A DNA stretch of 64,000 nucleotides from CAWIXB01 sp963839955 (GTDB lineage Bacteria > Actinomycetota > Actinomycetes > JACCUZ01): the NCBI GenBank assembly GCA_963839955.1, contig CAWIXB010000001.1:744001-808000 (forward strand), written 5' to 3'. Shown piece by piece: positions 28,633 to 37,524 of this stretch (the first letter of the stretch is position 1; the number at the start of each line of letters is the position of its first letter). Below the pieces are notes generated by a model. That model saw only the letters and a list, made by a program, of their open reading frames with translations, had not been told where the DNA came from and ran no database searches. Position numbers and translations under genes: made by a program.

Positions 28633-29544
28633 GTGGCTGCGCAGAAGGAGACGGTGGAGGTTGCCGGTCGCCGGCTGTCCGTGACCAACCTCGACAAGGT
28701 GCTCTACCCGGCGACCGGGTTCACCAAGGGCGAGGTCATCGACTACTACGCCCGCATCGCCGACGCGATCCTCCCGCACCTCGCCGATCGGCCGATGTCC
28801 TTCAAACGCTTTCCCGACGGTGTCGACGGCGAGGGCTTCTTCGCCAAGAACGCGCCGCGGGGGACGCCCGCTTGGGCGCGCACCGTGCGGCTGCCGGTGC
28901 CGGGCAGCACGATGAAGCGGGAAACCATCGACTATGTCGTGGTCGGTGACCTGCCCACCCTCGTCTGGGCCGCCAACCTCGCGGCGCTCGAGCTGCACGT
29001 CCCGCAGTGGACGGTCGGGCCTCGCGGCGCGGCTCGCGGAGCGGACCGCCTGGTGCTCGACCTCGACCCGGGTGCGCCGGCCACCGTCGTCGAGTGCGCG
29101 CGCGTCGCGTGCCTGGCCCGCGACGTGCTCGCCGAGGACGGGCTCGAGGCACACCCCAAGACCAGCGGCTCGAAGGGCATGCAGGTCTACGCGTCGATCC
29201 GCCCGGCGAGCGAGGGCCGCACGTCGGACTACGCCAAGTCGCTGGCGGAGCGCCTCGAGCGTGAGCACCCCGACCTTGTCGTCTCGAAGATGGCGAAGAA
29301 CCTTCGCGGCGCCAAGGTGTTCGTCGACTGGAGTCAGAACAACGCCGCCAAGACGACCGTGGCGCCGTACTCGCTGCGAGCCCGCGAGGAGCACTGGGTG
29401 TCGACCCCGCTGACCTGGGACGAGGTGGAGTCGACCCGCGCCCTGGAGGACCTGCGGTTCCATGCGGCGGACGTGCTCGCGCGGGTGGACGAGCACGGCG
29501 ACCTGTTCGCGCCGCTGCTCGCCGAGGGACCCGCGCTGCCCTGA
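28633..29544 (+). CDS. LigD-type polymerase/primase domain protein
   Basis: 303 residues from GTG with GAGGAGG upstream. Matches the LigD polymerase domain (archaeo-eukaryotic primase fold): VTNLDKVLYP near residue 18, FFAKNAPRG, the metal-binding DLDPG near 138, HPKTSGSKGMQVY near 176 and VFVDWSQNN near 232. No ligase or nuclease domain is attached. Acts in NHEJ-type gap filling with ribonucleotides or as a stand-alone primase-polymerase. No ku gene is in the window. Confidence 0.9.
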   Translation: MAAQKETVEVAGRRLSVTNLDKVLYPATGFTKGEVIDYYARIADAILPHLADRPMSFKRFPDGVDGEGFFAKNAPRGTPAWARTVRLPVPGSTMKRETIDYVVVGDLPTLVWAANLAALELHVPQWTVGPRGAARGADRLVLDLDPGAPATVVECARVACLARDVLAEDGLEAHPKTSGSKGMQVYASIRPASEGRTSDYAKSLAERLEREHPDLVVSKMAKNLRGAKVFVDWSQNNAAKTTVAPYSLRAREEHWVSTPLTWDEVESTRALEDLRFHAADVLARVDEHGDLFAPLLAEGPALP

Positions 29545-29673
29545 CGCGGGTTTCGCCGGGCGCATCGTTGTGGATCGTCGGGACGTGTGCACCGTGGCCA
29601 CACCTACCGTTGACGACGGGGCACGGCGATGCGGGACGGGCCCGCCGGGGGGTGTGCACGCGGAGGCGTCGCG

Positions 29674-29994
29674 ATGGTGCTGCGGTTCGACGGTGGGGAG
29701 GTGCGCGCTGCAGCCGGCCTGCTCGACGGCACGGCGCGCGAGCTCGTGGAGTTGCGGCGACGCTGCGACGAGGTGGCCGGTCACATTGCGGACCGGCAGG
29801 TGTCGGCGGGACTGTTGGCCTTGGCCGGCGCCTGCGGCGACGCGTTCGAGCTGGTCGCACTCGACCTGACCCTGCTCGAGACGAAGGTGATGGCGGGGGC
29901 GACGGTCCTCGACGTCACCGAGCGCGGGCTGGTGGCCACGATGACGCCGGCCGACCAACTGGCGGCGGCGGTGCCCGCCGCGCGAGCGCGGTGA
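29674..29994 (+). CDS. small helical protein, possible WXG100-like partner
   Basis: 106 residues, ATG with GGAGG seven bases upstream. Two predicted amphipathic helices (GEVRAAAGLLDGTARELVEL, then ACGDAFELVALDLTLLETKV) of ESX-substrate size but without a clear WXG turn. Four bases before the DUF1023 gene, whose N-terminus also looks WXG100-like. A type VII-related role is inference only. Confidence 0.65.
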   Translation: MVLRFDGGEVRAAAGLLDGTARELVELRRRCDEVAGHIADRQVSAGLLALAGACGDAFELVALDLTLLETKVMAGATVLDVTERGLVATMTPADQLAAAVPAARAR

Positions 29995-29997
29995 CCC

Positions 29998-31716
29998 ATG
30001 GACAGCGCCGCGGACCTGCCCTTCCCGCCCGACGAGCCCGACCGGGTGCTGGCCACCCGGCGGTCGTGCCTGGTGGCGGCCGCATTCGCGTCGGAGGCCG
30101 GCGACGCGCTCGCCGGCACGCGCACCCGACTCGGCGCGGCGTGGAAGGGCACGGCGGCCAGCGCCTGCTCGACCGAGCTCTGCCACGCGGAACATCTCGT
30201 GGCGCGAACCGTGCGCCCGCTCGCGGAGGCGGCTGGAGTCCTGGCGTCCTACCACGCTGCGCTGGTCGAGGCCCGCCGCGAGGTCGGGCAGCTGCGCGCG
30301 GCGTACGACGACGACGTCTCGCGTGCCCGGCACGCAGTCGTGCTGCTCGCTGTCGACCCGACTCTTGACCCGCACCTGCGCCGGCTCGCCGAGGTCGAGC
30401 GGGCTGACGCGCTGCGTCGCGACCTGGGCGCACACCAGCGCCGGTACGCCGAGGTGCTCGACGAGCTGGCCCGGGCCGCAGCTGCCACCGGGCGGCGACT
30501 GACTGCCCTCGCCGTGACCGTGCTTCCCGTGCCAGCGGCGCGCGGGGGCCCGAGTTCCTCGGAGACGGTGCTGGCCGCTGCGCTGCCACTGCTCGCGGCG
30601 CAGCGCGCCTTGGTGGGGGCCGGGATGAGCGTTCCCCCGCGCGGCACGCCGGTGTCGATGATCCGGTCGTGGTGGGCGCTGCTCAGCCGGGACGAACGCG
30701 ACCGGCTGGTCCGTGCCCACCCTGCTGCGCTGGGCTCGCTCGCCGGCCTGTCTGCGGTGACGCGGAGCCGGGCGAACGAGCGGCTGCTCGCCAGGGCGCT
30801 GCGCAGCACCGAGGGGAGCGGGCCGACAGCCGAGGCGCGCCACGCGTTGGCGGTCCGTGCCGCGCTGCGTCGAGCGCGTGCCCGCGTCGACCCGGCGACC
30901 GGCGTGCCCGCGGTGGTGCTGCTGCTGGCTTTCGAGCCGCAGGCTTACGAAGGAGACGGGCGGGCGGTGATCGCCGTGGGCGACCCCGACAGTGCCGACC
31001 ACGTCGCGTTCCTCGTGCCCGGCATGGGTTCGACGGTCGCCAGGACAGCTCCGAGGCTGGTCGCCGCCGCGTCCACCGTCACGGCCGCAGCCGCCCTCCG
31101 GGCGCCCACGCGGCCCACCGCGGCGGTGGCCTGGGTCGGCTACGACGCACCGGGCGCGGAAGCGGTGCTCAGCTCGGAGCCGGCCCGACGCGGCGGTGAC
31201 CGGCTGGCCGCCGACGTCCGCGCCCTGCAGGCTACCCGCGCGGTGCCCGCGCACGTGACGGTGGTGGGCCACAGCTACGGCAGTACGACGGTCGGGTCCG
31301 CGCTGCGCGACCACCGTCTCGGCGCGCACGAGGTCGTGCTGCTCGGCAGCCCGGGAGCGGCAGTGACCGCGGCTGGCGACCTGCGCGTGCCGGCGGGTCA
31401 CGTCTACGTCGGGGCCAGCAGCCGCGACCCGGTCAGCTACCTCGACTTCTTCGGCACCGACCCGACGCACCGTCGGTTCGGAGGTGTCCGGTTCGAGGCG
31501 GAGAGCATCACCCGCAACGCCTACCGCCTCGACGCCGACGATCACGCGAGCTACTACGCGGAGGGGAGCGAGTCCGTGCGCAACCTCGCCGCCGTCGTCG
31601 TGGGTGACCATGACGCGGTGCGCGTCGCGCCGTACCGTGAGGAGTTGCCCTTCCTTCCCGACGGCATCAACACCGACCCGGAGGCGGACCGTGAACCGAC
31701 CGGCGCACGCCCGTGA
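29998..31716 (+). CDS. DUF1023 alpha/beta hydrolase with helical N-terminus
   Basis: 572 residues. The N-terminal ~200 residues are helical with AWKGTAASAC near residue 43 (WXG-like). The C-terminal DUF1023 domain has the oxyanion stretch VAFLVPGMGSTV near 335, nucleophile elbow VVGHSYGSTTVG near 423 and a later catalytic His in DDHASYY near 515. Family members are predicted secreted or cell-associated hydrolases in actinobacteria, often with WXG100-type N-termini. No signal peptide is present, consistent with cytosolic action or type VII export. Confidence 0.85.
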   Translation: MDSAADLPFPPDEPDRVLATRRSCLVAAAFASEAGDALAGTRTRLGAAWKGTAASACSTELCHAEHLVARTVRPLAEAAGVLASYHAALVEARREVGQLRAAYDDDVSRARHAVVLLAVDPTLDPHLRRLAEVERADALRRDLGAHQRRYAEVLDELARAAAATGRRLTALAVTVLPVPAARGGPSSSETVLAAALPLLAAQRALVGAGMSVPPRGTPVSMIRSWWALLSRDERDRLVRAHPAALGSLAGLSAVTRSRANERLLARALRSTEGSGPTAEARHALAVRAALRRARARVDPATGVPAVVLLLAFEPQAYEGDGRAVIAVGDPDSADHVAFLVPGMGSTVARTAPRLVAAASTVTAAAALRAPTRPTAAVAWVGYDAPGAEAVLSSEPARRGGDRLAADVRALQATRAVPAHVTVVGHSYGSTTVGSALRDHRLGAHEVVLLGSPGAAVTAAGDLRVPAGHVYVGASSRDPVSYLDFFGTDPTHRRFGGVRFEAESITRNAYRLDADDHASYYAEGSESVRNLAAVVVGDHDAVRVAPYREELPFLPDGINTDPEADREPTGARP

Positions 31717-31722
31717 GGCCGC

Positions 31723-31893
31723 ATGAGCGCCGAGGTCGTCACCTGCGCGCTCTGCGGTGCGCGGGCCGACGACGGTGTGCCGCTCACCTGGACGACGTCG
31801 GTGGAGCGCGGACGCAGGCTTTACTACTGCGACCGCTGCAGCCGCGAGAACGTCCGTGCCATCGAGGGCCGCCTCGATGCCGAGTGGTTCTGA
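31723..31893 (+). CDS. 56-residue zinc-ribbon protein
   Basis: MSAEVVTCALCGARADDG begins the protein; a second CxxC (CDRC) follows 30 residues later, making one treble-clef or ribbon zinc site. Six bp after the DUF1023 gene and probably in its operon. Small, acidic C-terminus ending DAEWF. Function unknown. Confidence 0.75.
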   Translation: MSAEVVTCALCGARADDGVPLTWTTSVERGRRLYYCDRCSRENVRAIEGRLDAEWF

Positions 31894-31912
31894 GCCTGCT
31901 CTGAGTCGGCGG

Positions 31913-33223
31913 CTACTCGGCGAAGCCCGGCATCCACCGCTCCATCTCGGCCCGCACCGCAACGCGTGAGTCGAGCTGACAGATCACGCCGACGCCGCCG
32001 AGCCAGACGCGGTGGATCAGCAGGTAGGACGGGGGCAGGTTGAGCTTGAGCACCAGGCTGTAGCCGGGCTGACGAGGGTCGTTGATGCGCTGGAACTGAC
32101 CGCGCATCCACGCGCGGGTGAAGTGGTACTCCTCGGTGCGCGCCGGCTCGACGAACGGGTCGAGGAAGTCGAGCAGCGTCTGCGCGTCGATATTGATGTT
32201 CGGCTTGACGAAGCCCTCCTCGCGCAGGCCGTCGAGCACCTCGTGGGCGTCTCCCGACAGGGCGAGTCGCAGCAGCCGGCCGACCGAGAGGGGCAACCCG
32301 TCGGGCAGGCGGGCGACAGCGCCGAAGTCGAGTACGCCGAGCCGGCCGTCGGCGAGCAGCCGGTAGTTGCCGGGGTGCGGGTCGGCGTGCAGCATGCATG
32401 CCCGCGCCGGGCTGGAGAACAGGAAGCGCTGGTAGAGCGTGCCCGCGTGGTCGCGCTGCTCGCGGCTGCCGTCGGAGATGATGCGGGAGAGAGGGGTGCC
32501 CTCGAGCCACTCGGTCACGAGCACCCGCCCAGTGCCGGTAACGACGGACGGGACGACGATGTCGGGGTCGTCGGCGTACGCCGAGGAGAACTGTCGCTGG
32601 GCCTCGGCCTCGAGCCGGTAGTCGAGCTCTTCTCCGACCCGCTCCTTGAGCTCCTCGAGCAGTGGCTTGATGTCGAGGCCCGGGATGAAGGAGCCGAACG
32701 TCCGGGCCAGCCGGCTCAGCTGATTGAGGTCGGAGAGCAGCGCGTCGCCGGCGCCGGGGTACTGCACCTTGACGGCCACCGGCCGGCCGTCCGACCACAC
32801 CGCGCGGTGCACCTGGCCGATCGAGGCCGCCGCGGCAGGACGGTCGTCGAACTCGCGGAACTTCGCCCGCCACTGCCGCCCGAGCTGGTTGGTGAGCTCG
32901 CGGTGCACGACCGAGGCCGGCAACGGCGGTGCTGCCTCCTGGAGGCGGGTGAGCGTGGCGCGGTAGGGACCGGCCAGGTTCTCGGGCAGCGCCGCCTCGA
33001 AGATGGACATCGCCTGGCCGAGCTTCATCGCCCCGCCCTTGAGCTCGCCCAGCACCCGGAAGATCTGGTCGGCGGTGCGCGCCTGCATCTCGGCGGCCAC
33101 GATCTCAGCAGGTCGGCCGCCGATGCGCTTGCCGAACCCCAGCGTCGCTCGCCCGGCGTAGCCGATGGGCAGGCCGGCGAGCTTGACCGAGCGCGTGACA
33201 GCTCGCCGCGGAAGATCGCTCAC
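31913..33223 (-). CDS. ABC1/UbiB-family atypical kinase
   Basis: 436 residues from GTG. KxGQ motif in MKLGQAMSIFE near residue 60, AAASIGQVH (A-rich loop), VAVKVQYPG (ATP-site Lys), EELDYRLEA, HADPHPGN and LDFGAV (metal-binding Asp). These are the signature elements of the ABC1/ADCK/UbiB family, which act on quinone or lipid pathways through ATPase activity. Corresponds to Rv3197 next to whiB7. The C-terminus has a weakly hydrophobic stretch but no clear membrane helix. Confidence 0.92.
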   Translation of the reverse strand: MSDLPRRAVTRSVKLAGLPIGYAGRATLGFGKRIGGRPAEIVAAEMQARTADQIFRVLGELKGGAMKLGQAMSIFEAALPENLAGPYRATLTRLQEAAPPLPASVVHRELTNQLGRQWRAKFREFDDRPAAAASIGQVHRAVWSDGRPVAVKVQYPGAGDALLSDLNQLSRLARTFGSFIPGLDIKPLLEELKERVGEELDYRLEAEAQRQFSSAYADDPDIVVPSVVTGTGRVLVTEWLEGTPLSRIISDGSREQRDHAGTLYQRFLFSSPARACMLHADPHPGNYRLLADGRLGVLDFGAVARLPDGLPLSVGRLLRLALSGDAHEVLDGLREEGFVKPNINIDAQTLLDFLDPFVEPARTEEYHFTRAWMRGQFQRINDPRQPGYSLVLKLNLPPSYLLIHRVWLGGVGVICQLDSRVAVRAEMERWMPGFAE

Positions 33224-33273
33224 CCCCGCATTGTGGCCGAGGCGGTGCACGCGCGGAGCCGTTCCCCCGGACC

Positions 33274-34338
33274 TCATCCATCTGAACGAGCCCAGCCGCA
33301 GCCGCACGACGGGTGGGCCGTCCAGGACCGGCGCCGCACCCGCCCGTCGGACTGCGCGATCTCGAGGGTGCCGTCGACGGTCGGCGGCAGGTCGGTGCCG
33401 TCTCCGTCGAGGAACGCGAACGCCTGCAGCACGGCGTGCGCAGCGACCGCAGTGGCCAGGACGACGTCGCACGGGCTCGGCCACTGCCGATCCGGGTCGC
33501 CGAGCTGGGCGGCGATCCCGGGCCAGGCCGGGTCGCGGTCGGCGCGACGCAGGTCGTGACAGCGCCGGCAGGACGATCGGCCGGGCAGGACGAGTGGGCC
33601 GACCAGTCCGACGCCCTCGCGCACCTCGGCGTAGAGGTGCGGAACGCCGGAGCGCACCAGCGGGTCGGACAGCTCGGCATGGGATCCGGGCGTGCACACG
33701 AACGTCAGGTCGGTGCGCCGCGCGGGCGAGCGACGGCGTACCTCCGGCGCGACTCGGTGCGCCGCGCGCAACGCCGCGTCGTCACGGCGGGCGCCGAGGT
33801 CGTCGCGCCCGAGCCCGGCCGGTCCCACGTCAGCCGCGCGAGCCGTCTCGCGATCCTGCACGACCAGGGCTCCCACGCCGGCAGCCGCGAGCAGCGTCGT
33901 GACCGCCGCGCCGACTCGTCCAGCACCCAGCACCCCCACGACAGCTGCGCGTCGACGGGCCAGCACGCCGGCGCCGCCGTCCGCGCCCGCGTGCACCAGC
34001 GATGCCGCAGCGAGGTCGGGGCCGAGCCGGGCGCGGTCGTAGTCGGTCAGCCCTGCCAGCAGGGTCGGGTCGACCTCGCCATCGTCGAGCACACCGGAGC
34101 GGCCGAGCAGGTCGAGCAGCTGACTGGCACGAGCGGGCTCGACGCCCAGGCCCTCCGCCGCCGCGAGCACGGCCGGCACGTTGCGCGTGCCGTCCAGACT
34201 GCTGACGAGCCGGGCCGACGATTCGTCGAGACCCCCGATGACGACAGCGTGCCCGGGGTCGAGCCCGAGCTGCAGAGTCGTGGCGTCGCGCCACAAGCGG
34301 CGCAGCGCGGGCTTGACGATCGGTCGGACGGGTGCCAC
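33274..34338 (-). CDS. ThiF/E1-like protein of the TOMM leader-binding type
   Basis: 354 residues. The N-terminal ~100 residues resemble a winged-helix RiPP recognition element (LQLGLDPGHAVVIGGLDES). The middle holds a Rossmann dinucleotide loop VVGVLGAGRVGAAV near residue 135. Cysteine pairs CRRC and CGC near the end suggest zinc. Similar proteins are annotated as cyclodehydratase-like in actinobacteria and occur beside ABC1 kinases (Rv3196). No YcaO, dehydrogenase or precursor peptide is nearby, so a classical azole pathway is unlikely. Actual role unknown. Confidence 0.75.
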   Translation of the reverse strand: MAPVRPIVKPALRRLWRDATTLQLGLDPGHAVVIGGLDESSARLVSSLDGTRNVPAVLAAAEGLGVEPARASQLLDLLGRSGVLDDGEVDPTLLAGLTDYDRARLGPDLAAASLVHAGADGGAGVLARRRAAVVGVLGAGRVGAAVTTLLAAAGVGALVVQDRETARAADVGPAGLGRDDLGARRDDAALRAAHRVAPEVRRRSPARRTDLTFVCTPGSHAELSDPLVRSGVPHLYAEVREGVGLVGPLVLPGRSSCRRCHDLRRADRDPAWPGIAAQLGDPDRQWPSPCDVVLATAVAAHAVLQAFAFLDGDGTDLPPTVDGTLEIAQSDGRVRRRSWTAHPSCGCGWARSDG

Positions 34339-34407
34339 CGGCCGAGCGTCGCAGAACGCCCCTGTGGAGCGTGTCGCTCGTCCACAGCCGCGCTGCTCGG
34401 GCAGCCG

Positions 34408-35682
34408 TCAGTCGCTGCCGCAGATGTCGAGCGCGAGCACCGCCAGCGTGCGTGCGGCGGTCACCACGTCGGGGACCGGCACCTTCTCGTCGGGTGCGTG
34501 CGCGAGCGTGGCGTCGCCGGGGCCGTAGTGCACCGTGGGGATGCCACCGAGTCCGGTGAGCAGCCGCAGGTCGCTGCCGTACGGCGCGCCCCACCGCTCC
34601 ACAGTCCCGGCAGTCACCAAGGCGTGCGACCTGGTCACCTGCTCGGCGAGGACGTGGCCGGCCGGCAGCCGGCCGGACGCGAACTGCCCGCCCCACCACT
34701 GCACCTGCACCGGGTGCTCGCGCAGCCAGGCGTCGTCATCGCACGCTTGTGCGACAGCGGTCTCCAGCGCCTCCCGCGCGGCCGCGACCGGCTCGTCGAG
34801 TGCCACGCCGAGCCGGCCCTCCGCGACGAGCAGGTCGGGCACGCTCGACGCCCAGTCGCCCGCCTGGACGCGCCCGACGGAGAGTGGGTAGGCGATCCGC
34901 CAGCGCGCCATCAGTGGGTCGACATCGGCGTTGCGTCGTTCCTCCAGCCGGGCGAGCGCCGCCCACACCGGCCAGAACTTCTCGACGGCGCTCACGCCCC
35001 GCGTACGCAGCGACGCATGCGTGGCCTGCCCGCGGACGATGAGCCGGAAGGTCAACGCACCGGCGTTCGCGGTGACCAGGTCGAGCCCGGTCGGCTCGGG
35101 CACGACGCACGCGTCGGCGCGCCAGCCACGGCGGAGCATGCCGTACGTGCCCAGCCCACCGTCCTCCTCGCCGGCCACGGTGGCGACCAGCACGTCACCG
35201 CGCAGCCGTGCACCGGATCGCCGTAGCGCGCGGACCGCGAGCAGCGCGGCGACCACGCCGCCTTTCATGTCGCACGCACCCCGCCCGTGCAGTTCGTCGC
35301 CCACGAGCTCGCCGGAGAAAGGGTCAGGGCGCGTCCATGCTGCGGCGTCGCCGGTCGGGACGACGTCGACGTGCCCGTTGAGCATGAGCGAGTGGCCGTC
35401 GGTGTCGGTCCCGGGCAGCCGCCCGACGACGCCCCATGCCTCGCTGCGCTCGACCTCGACGCCGGGGAACTCCGGCTCGGCGAGCAGGGTGTCCAGCGGG
35501 AGCTGCCAGTGGTCGACGTCGAGGCCCTCACTCATCAGATGGGCGGCGAGCCGGCTCTGGATGTCGTGCTCGGCCTCGCTACCGGCGATGCTCGGGATGC
35601 GTACGAGCTCACCGAGCAGGCTCAGCGCCTCGGCGACGCCCGCGTCGACCTCGTCGAGCACCCCGGCCCGGTCCGCACTCAC
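34408..35682 (-). CDS. M20-family deacylase/peptidase (ArgE/DapE-like)
   Basis: 424 residues from GTG (VSADRAGVLDEVDAG). Metal ligands NGHVDVVP near residue 95, GRGACDMKGG near 130, VAGEEDGGLGT near 165 and a late HAPDEKV His. The lid domain sequence RGQATHASLRTRGVSAV is characteristic of ArgE/DapE/Acy1-type enzymes, which remove acyl groups from amino acids. Longer starts would run into the repeat region and are not supported. Confidence 0.9.
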   Translation of the reverse strand: MSADRAGVLDEVDAGVAEALSLLGELVRIPSIAGSEAEHDIQSRLAAHLMSEGLDVDHWQLPLDTLLAEPEFPGVEVERSEAWGVVGRLPGTDTDGHSLMLNGHVDVVPTGDAAAWTRPDPFSGELVGDELHGRGACDMKGGVVAALLAVRALRRSGARLRGDVLVATVAGEEDGGLGTYGMLRRGWRADACVVPEPTGLDLVTANAGALTFRLIVRGQATHASLRTRGVSAVEKFWPVWAALARLEERRNADVDPLMARWRIAYPLSVGRVQAGDWASSVPDLLVAEGRLGVALDEPVAAAREALETAVAQACDDDAWLREHPVQVQWWGGQFASGRLPAGHVLAEQVTRSHALVTAGTVERWGAPYGSDLRLLTGLGGIPTVHYGPGDATLAHAPDEKVPVPDVVTAARTLAVLALDICGSD

Positions 35683-35708
35683 CGCTCGGAGCGTAGCCGC
35701 CGTCTGCG

Positions 35709-35801
35709 CAATGTCCGCCGCAACAGCCATGTCCGCCGCAACAGGCGCAGTCCGCCGCAACAGCAATGTCCGCCGCAACAGGCGCAGCATTGCCTCAACA
35801 G
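35709..35801. repeat. imperfect 18-20 bp tandem repeat
   Basis: Five units ending CCGCAACAG or CTCAACAG, four of them with the core TCCGCCGCAACAG. The prefixes alternate between CAATG/CCATG and GCGCAG types. The last unit leads directly into the 17-bp stem at 35787. It lies just upstream of the M20 gene start, in a 291-bp gap with no other gene. Confidence 0.8.
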
Positions 35802-35826
35802 GCAGGCAGGCCTGTTGAGGCAATGC
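35787..35826. terminator. long perfect hairpin
   Basis: GCATTGCCTCAACAGGC (35787-35803) and its exact complement (35810-35826) form a 17-bp stem with a 6-nt loop. It lies between the DUF5679 and M20 genes, both leftward. It could end DUF5679 transcription, but lacks a T tract on either strand. Confidence 0.7.
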
Positions 35827-35973
35827 CCCGCCTACCTAACGTGGTCGACTCGCTGGTGGGGGATGCACACGGAGGGACGCCGAAGGGGCGGCCCCGGACA
35901 TCGGGACCGCCCCCTCGGCGTGTGCTCTCGGTGGCCGCCGGGTGGCTGCCAGGTGTGGAGGTCTGCGGGTCGG

Positions 35974-36132
35974 TCAGGCCTTCCCGAGGATCCGGTTCAG
36001 CTTGGTGCCACAGACGGGGCAGATGCCCTGGGCCATGCGGCGACCGGACTCGCTGACCTTGACCTCGCCCGTGAAGTCGCGCTTCTCCTTGCACTTCACG
36101 CAGTAGGCGTCTCCGGTGTAGCTCTCGGCCAC
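35974..36132 (-). CDS. DUF5679 zinc-ribbon protein
   Basis: 52 residues from GTG with GAGGAGG four bases upstream. MAESYTGDAYCVKCKEKRDF and a second CPVCG give a four-Cys zinc ribbon, and the ending TKLNRILGKA is typical of the DUF5679 family. Widespread in actinobacteria; role unknown. Confidence 0.85.
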   Translation of the reverse strand: MAESYTGDAYCVKCKEKRDFTGEVKVSESGRRMAQGICPVCGTKLNRILGKA

Positions 36133-36325
36133 TGGTCCTCCTCGATAGGTCGACGGTCGGTGGCCCGCCGGGCTCACGCTCAGCCGGACCTCATTTCAGC
36201 GTACGACAGGCGTGGCGCCCAGCGTGGGACGTGGGGGTCGGGCGAGGCCTTGGTGGCGCCTGGGGCCAGGTCCGGCGGGACGGCCACGCGACCCCTCCCA
36301 GGGGGTCTGGGTAGCCTCGGGCGCC

Positions 36326-37135
36326 ATGACGGATCAGCCGTACGGCGAGCTGCGCGACCTGCGGGTCACGGCCGGCGACGACGGGGTCGTCCTCGTCACC
36401 CTCGACCTGCCCGACCGGCGCAACGCCATGTCGGGCGACATGACCCGGTCGTGGGGGCAGGTGATGACGGCCCTGCGCACCGACCCGGCAGTGCGGGCGG
36501 TGGTGGTGACCGGCGAGGGGTCGGCGTTCTGCGCGGGCGGGGACGTGTCGTGGATAGCGGCCGAGCCGGACGCGAGCGTCGACGACCTGCGCGAGCGGAT
36601 GCTGCCCTTCTACCGCACCTGGCTCACCGTGCGGGACCTCGAGGTGCCGACGATCGCGGCCGTCAACGGCGCCGCCATCGGCGCCGGCCTGGCAGTGGCC
36701 CTGGCCTGCGACCTGCGCTACGCCGCTGACGACGCCAAGCTGGCCGTGCCGTTCACCCGGCTGGGCATGCACCCGGGAATGGCGACCACCTACCTGCTGC
36801 CGGAGGTGGCCGGACCGGCGGTGGCGCGCGACCTGCTGCTGACAGGACGCACCGTCACCGGGGCGGAGGCGGTCGGTCTCGGCCTGGTCAACCAGGCGTT
36901 CCCGCGGGCGTCGGTCCTCGACGAGGCGATGACCGTGGCGCGCACCGTGGCGGCGACGGCGCCGATGGCCGCGCGGCTCACCAAGGCGGCGCTGGCCTCG
37001 GGCGGGCACGCGAGCTTCGACGCGGCGCTGCAGTGGGAGGCGCTCGCCCAGCCGGTGACGCTCGCGACCGAGGACCTGCAGGAGGGCATCCGGGCGCAGC
37101 AGGAGCGTCGCGCGCCGCGCTTCACCGGTCGCTGA
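36326..37135 (+). CDS. enoyl-CoA hydratase/isomerase family protein
   Basis: 269 residues. Crotonase fold: RRNAMSGDMTRSW near residue 32, oxyanion-hole GEGSAFCAGGDVSW near 62 and VNGAAIGAGLAVALACDLRY near 112, where the second oxyanion loop lies. The CoA substrate is uncertain; crotonases include hydratases, isomerases and hydrolases. Stands alone, followed by a 389-bp gap. Confidence 0.9.
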   Translation: MTDQPYGELRDLRVTAGDDGVVLVTLDLPDRRNAMSGDMTRSWGQVMTALRTDPAVRAVVVTGEGSAFCAGGDVSWIAAEPDASVDDLRERMLPFYRTWLTVRDLEVPTIAAVNGAAIGAGLAVALACDLRYAADDAKLAVPFTRLGMHPGMATTYLLPEVAGPAVARDLLLTGRTVTGAEAVGLGLVNQAFPRASVLDEAMTVARTVAATAPMAARLTKAALASGGHASFDAALQWEALAQPVTLATEDLQEGIRAQQERRAPRFTGR

Positions 37136-37524
37136 CTCCCGGATCGTCGGTGCCCTTCAGCGGTTCCTAACTCCGGGTCGTCGTGCGCCGTCGGTCTGGT
37201 GGGCCGCGATGCTACGAAGCCCCCGGGGGACCGTCCCCGGCCGCGACGCTCGCCTTCCCCTTGCGAACGTCACGGCTAGGTGTGGTCGGCCCCGAGGGCT
37301 TCGTCGGGAGGACGTTAGAAGCCTGTACCGACACAGGTCAACGACCGACCCGGCCTGCCTGTGGACGGACCTGTGGACGCTCTGGGGAGGAGGTCCGGAA
37401 TGGCTGTGGACGGGCGGCGCGCATGGGTGTGGACAGAGCTGGGGAAGATCATCGAAATGCCGTCTGACCTGCGGCGATGTCATCCACCGGCTGTGGACCA
37501 CAGAAAGTCGCTAGCGTTTCTGCC
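37136..37524. other. 389-bp gene-free region with a TGTGGAC cluster
   Basis: No credible gene. Between 37360 and 37498, TGTGGAC occurs five times in the same direction (37360, 37372, 37405, 37428, 37492). The fourth extends to TGTGGACAG, one base from the high-GC DnaA box TGTGGACAA. Also present: a CGAAGCCC/GGGCTTCG inverted pair around 37210-37300 and CCTGT/ACAGG near 37323. Confidence 0.5.

Noticed and set aside
28489..31962. 1157-codon minus-strand open frame
   Set aside because: Antisense to the LigD-like, DUF1023 and neighbouring genes, all with clear family motifs and Shine-Dalgarno sites; no motif in the antisense frame.
33274..34338. Azole-containing peptide (TOMM) biosynthesis cluster
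   Set aside because: Only the E1-like protein is present; no YcaO, dehydrogenase, exporter or precursor peptide in the neighbourhood.
37360..37498. Replication origin
   Set aside because: TGTGGAC words only; no dnaA/dnaN, no AT-rich unwinding region, and most words are two mismatches from a DnaA box.
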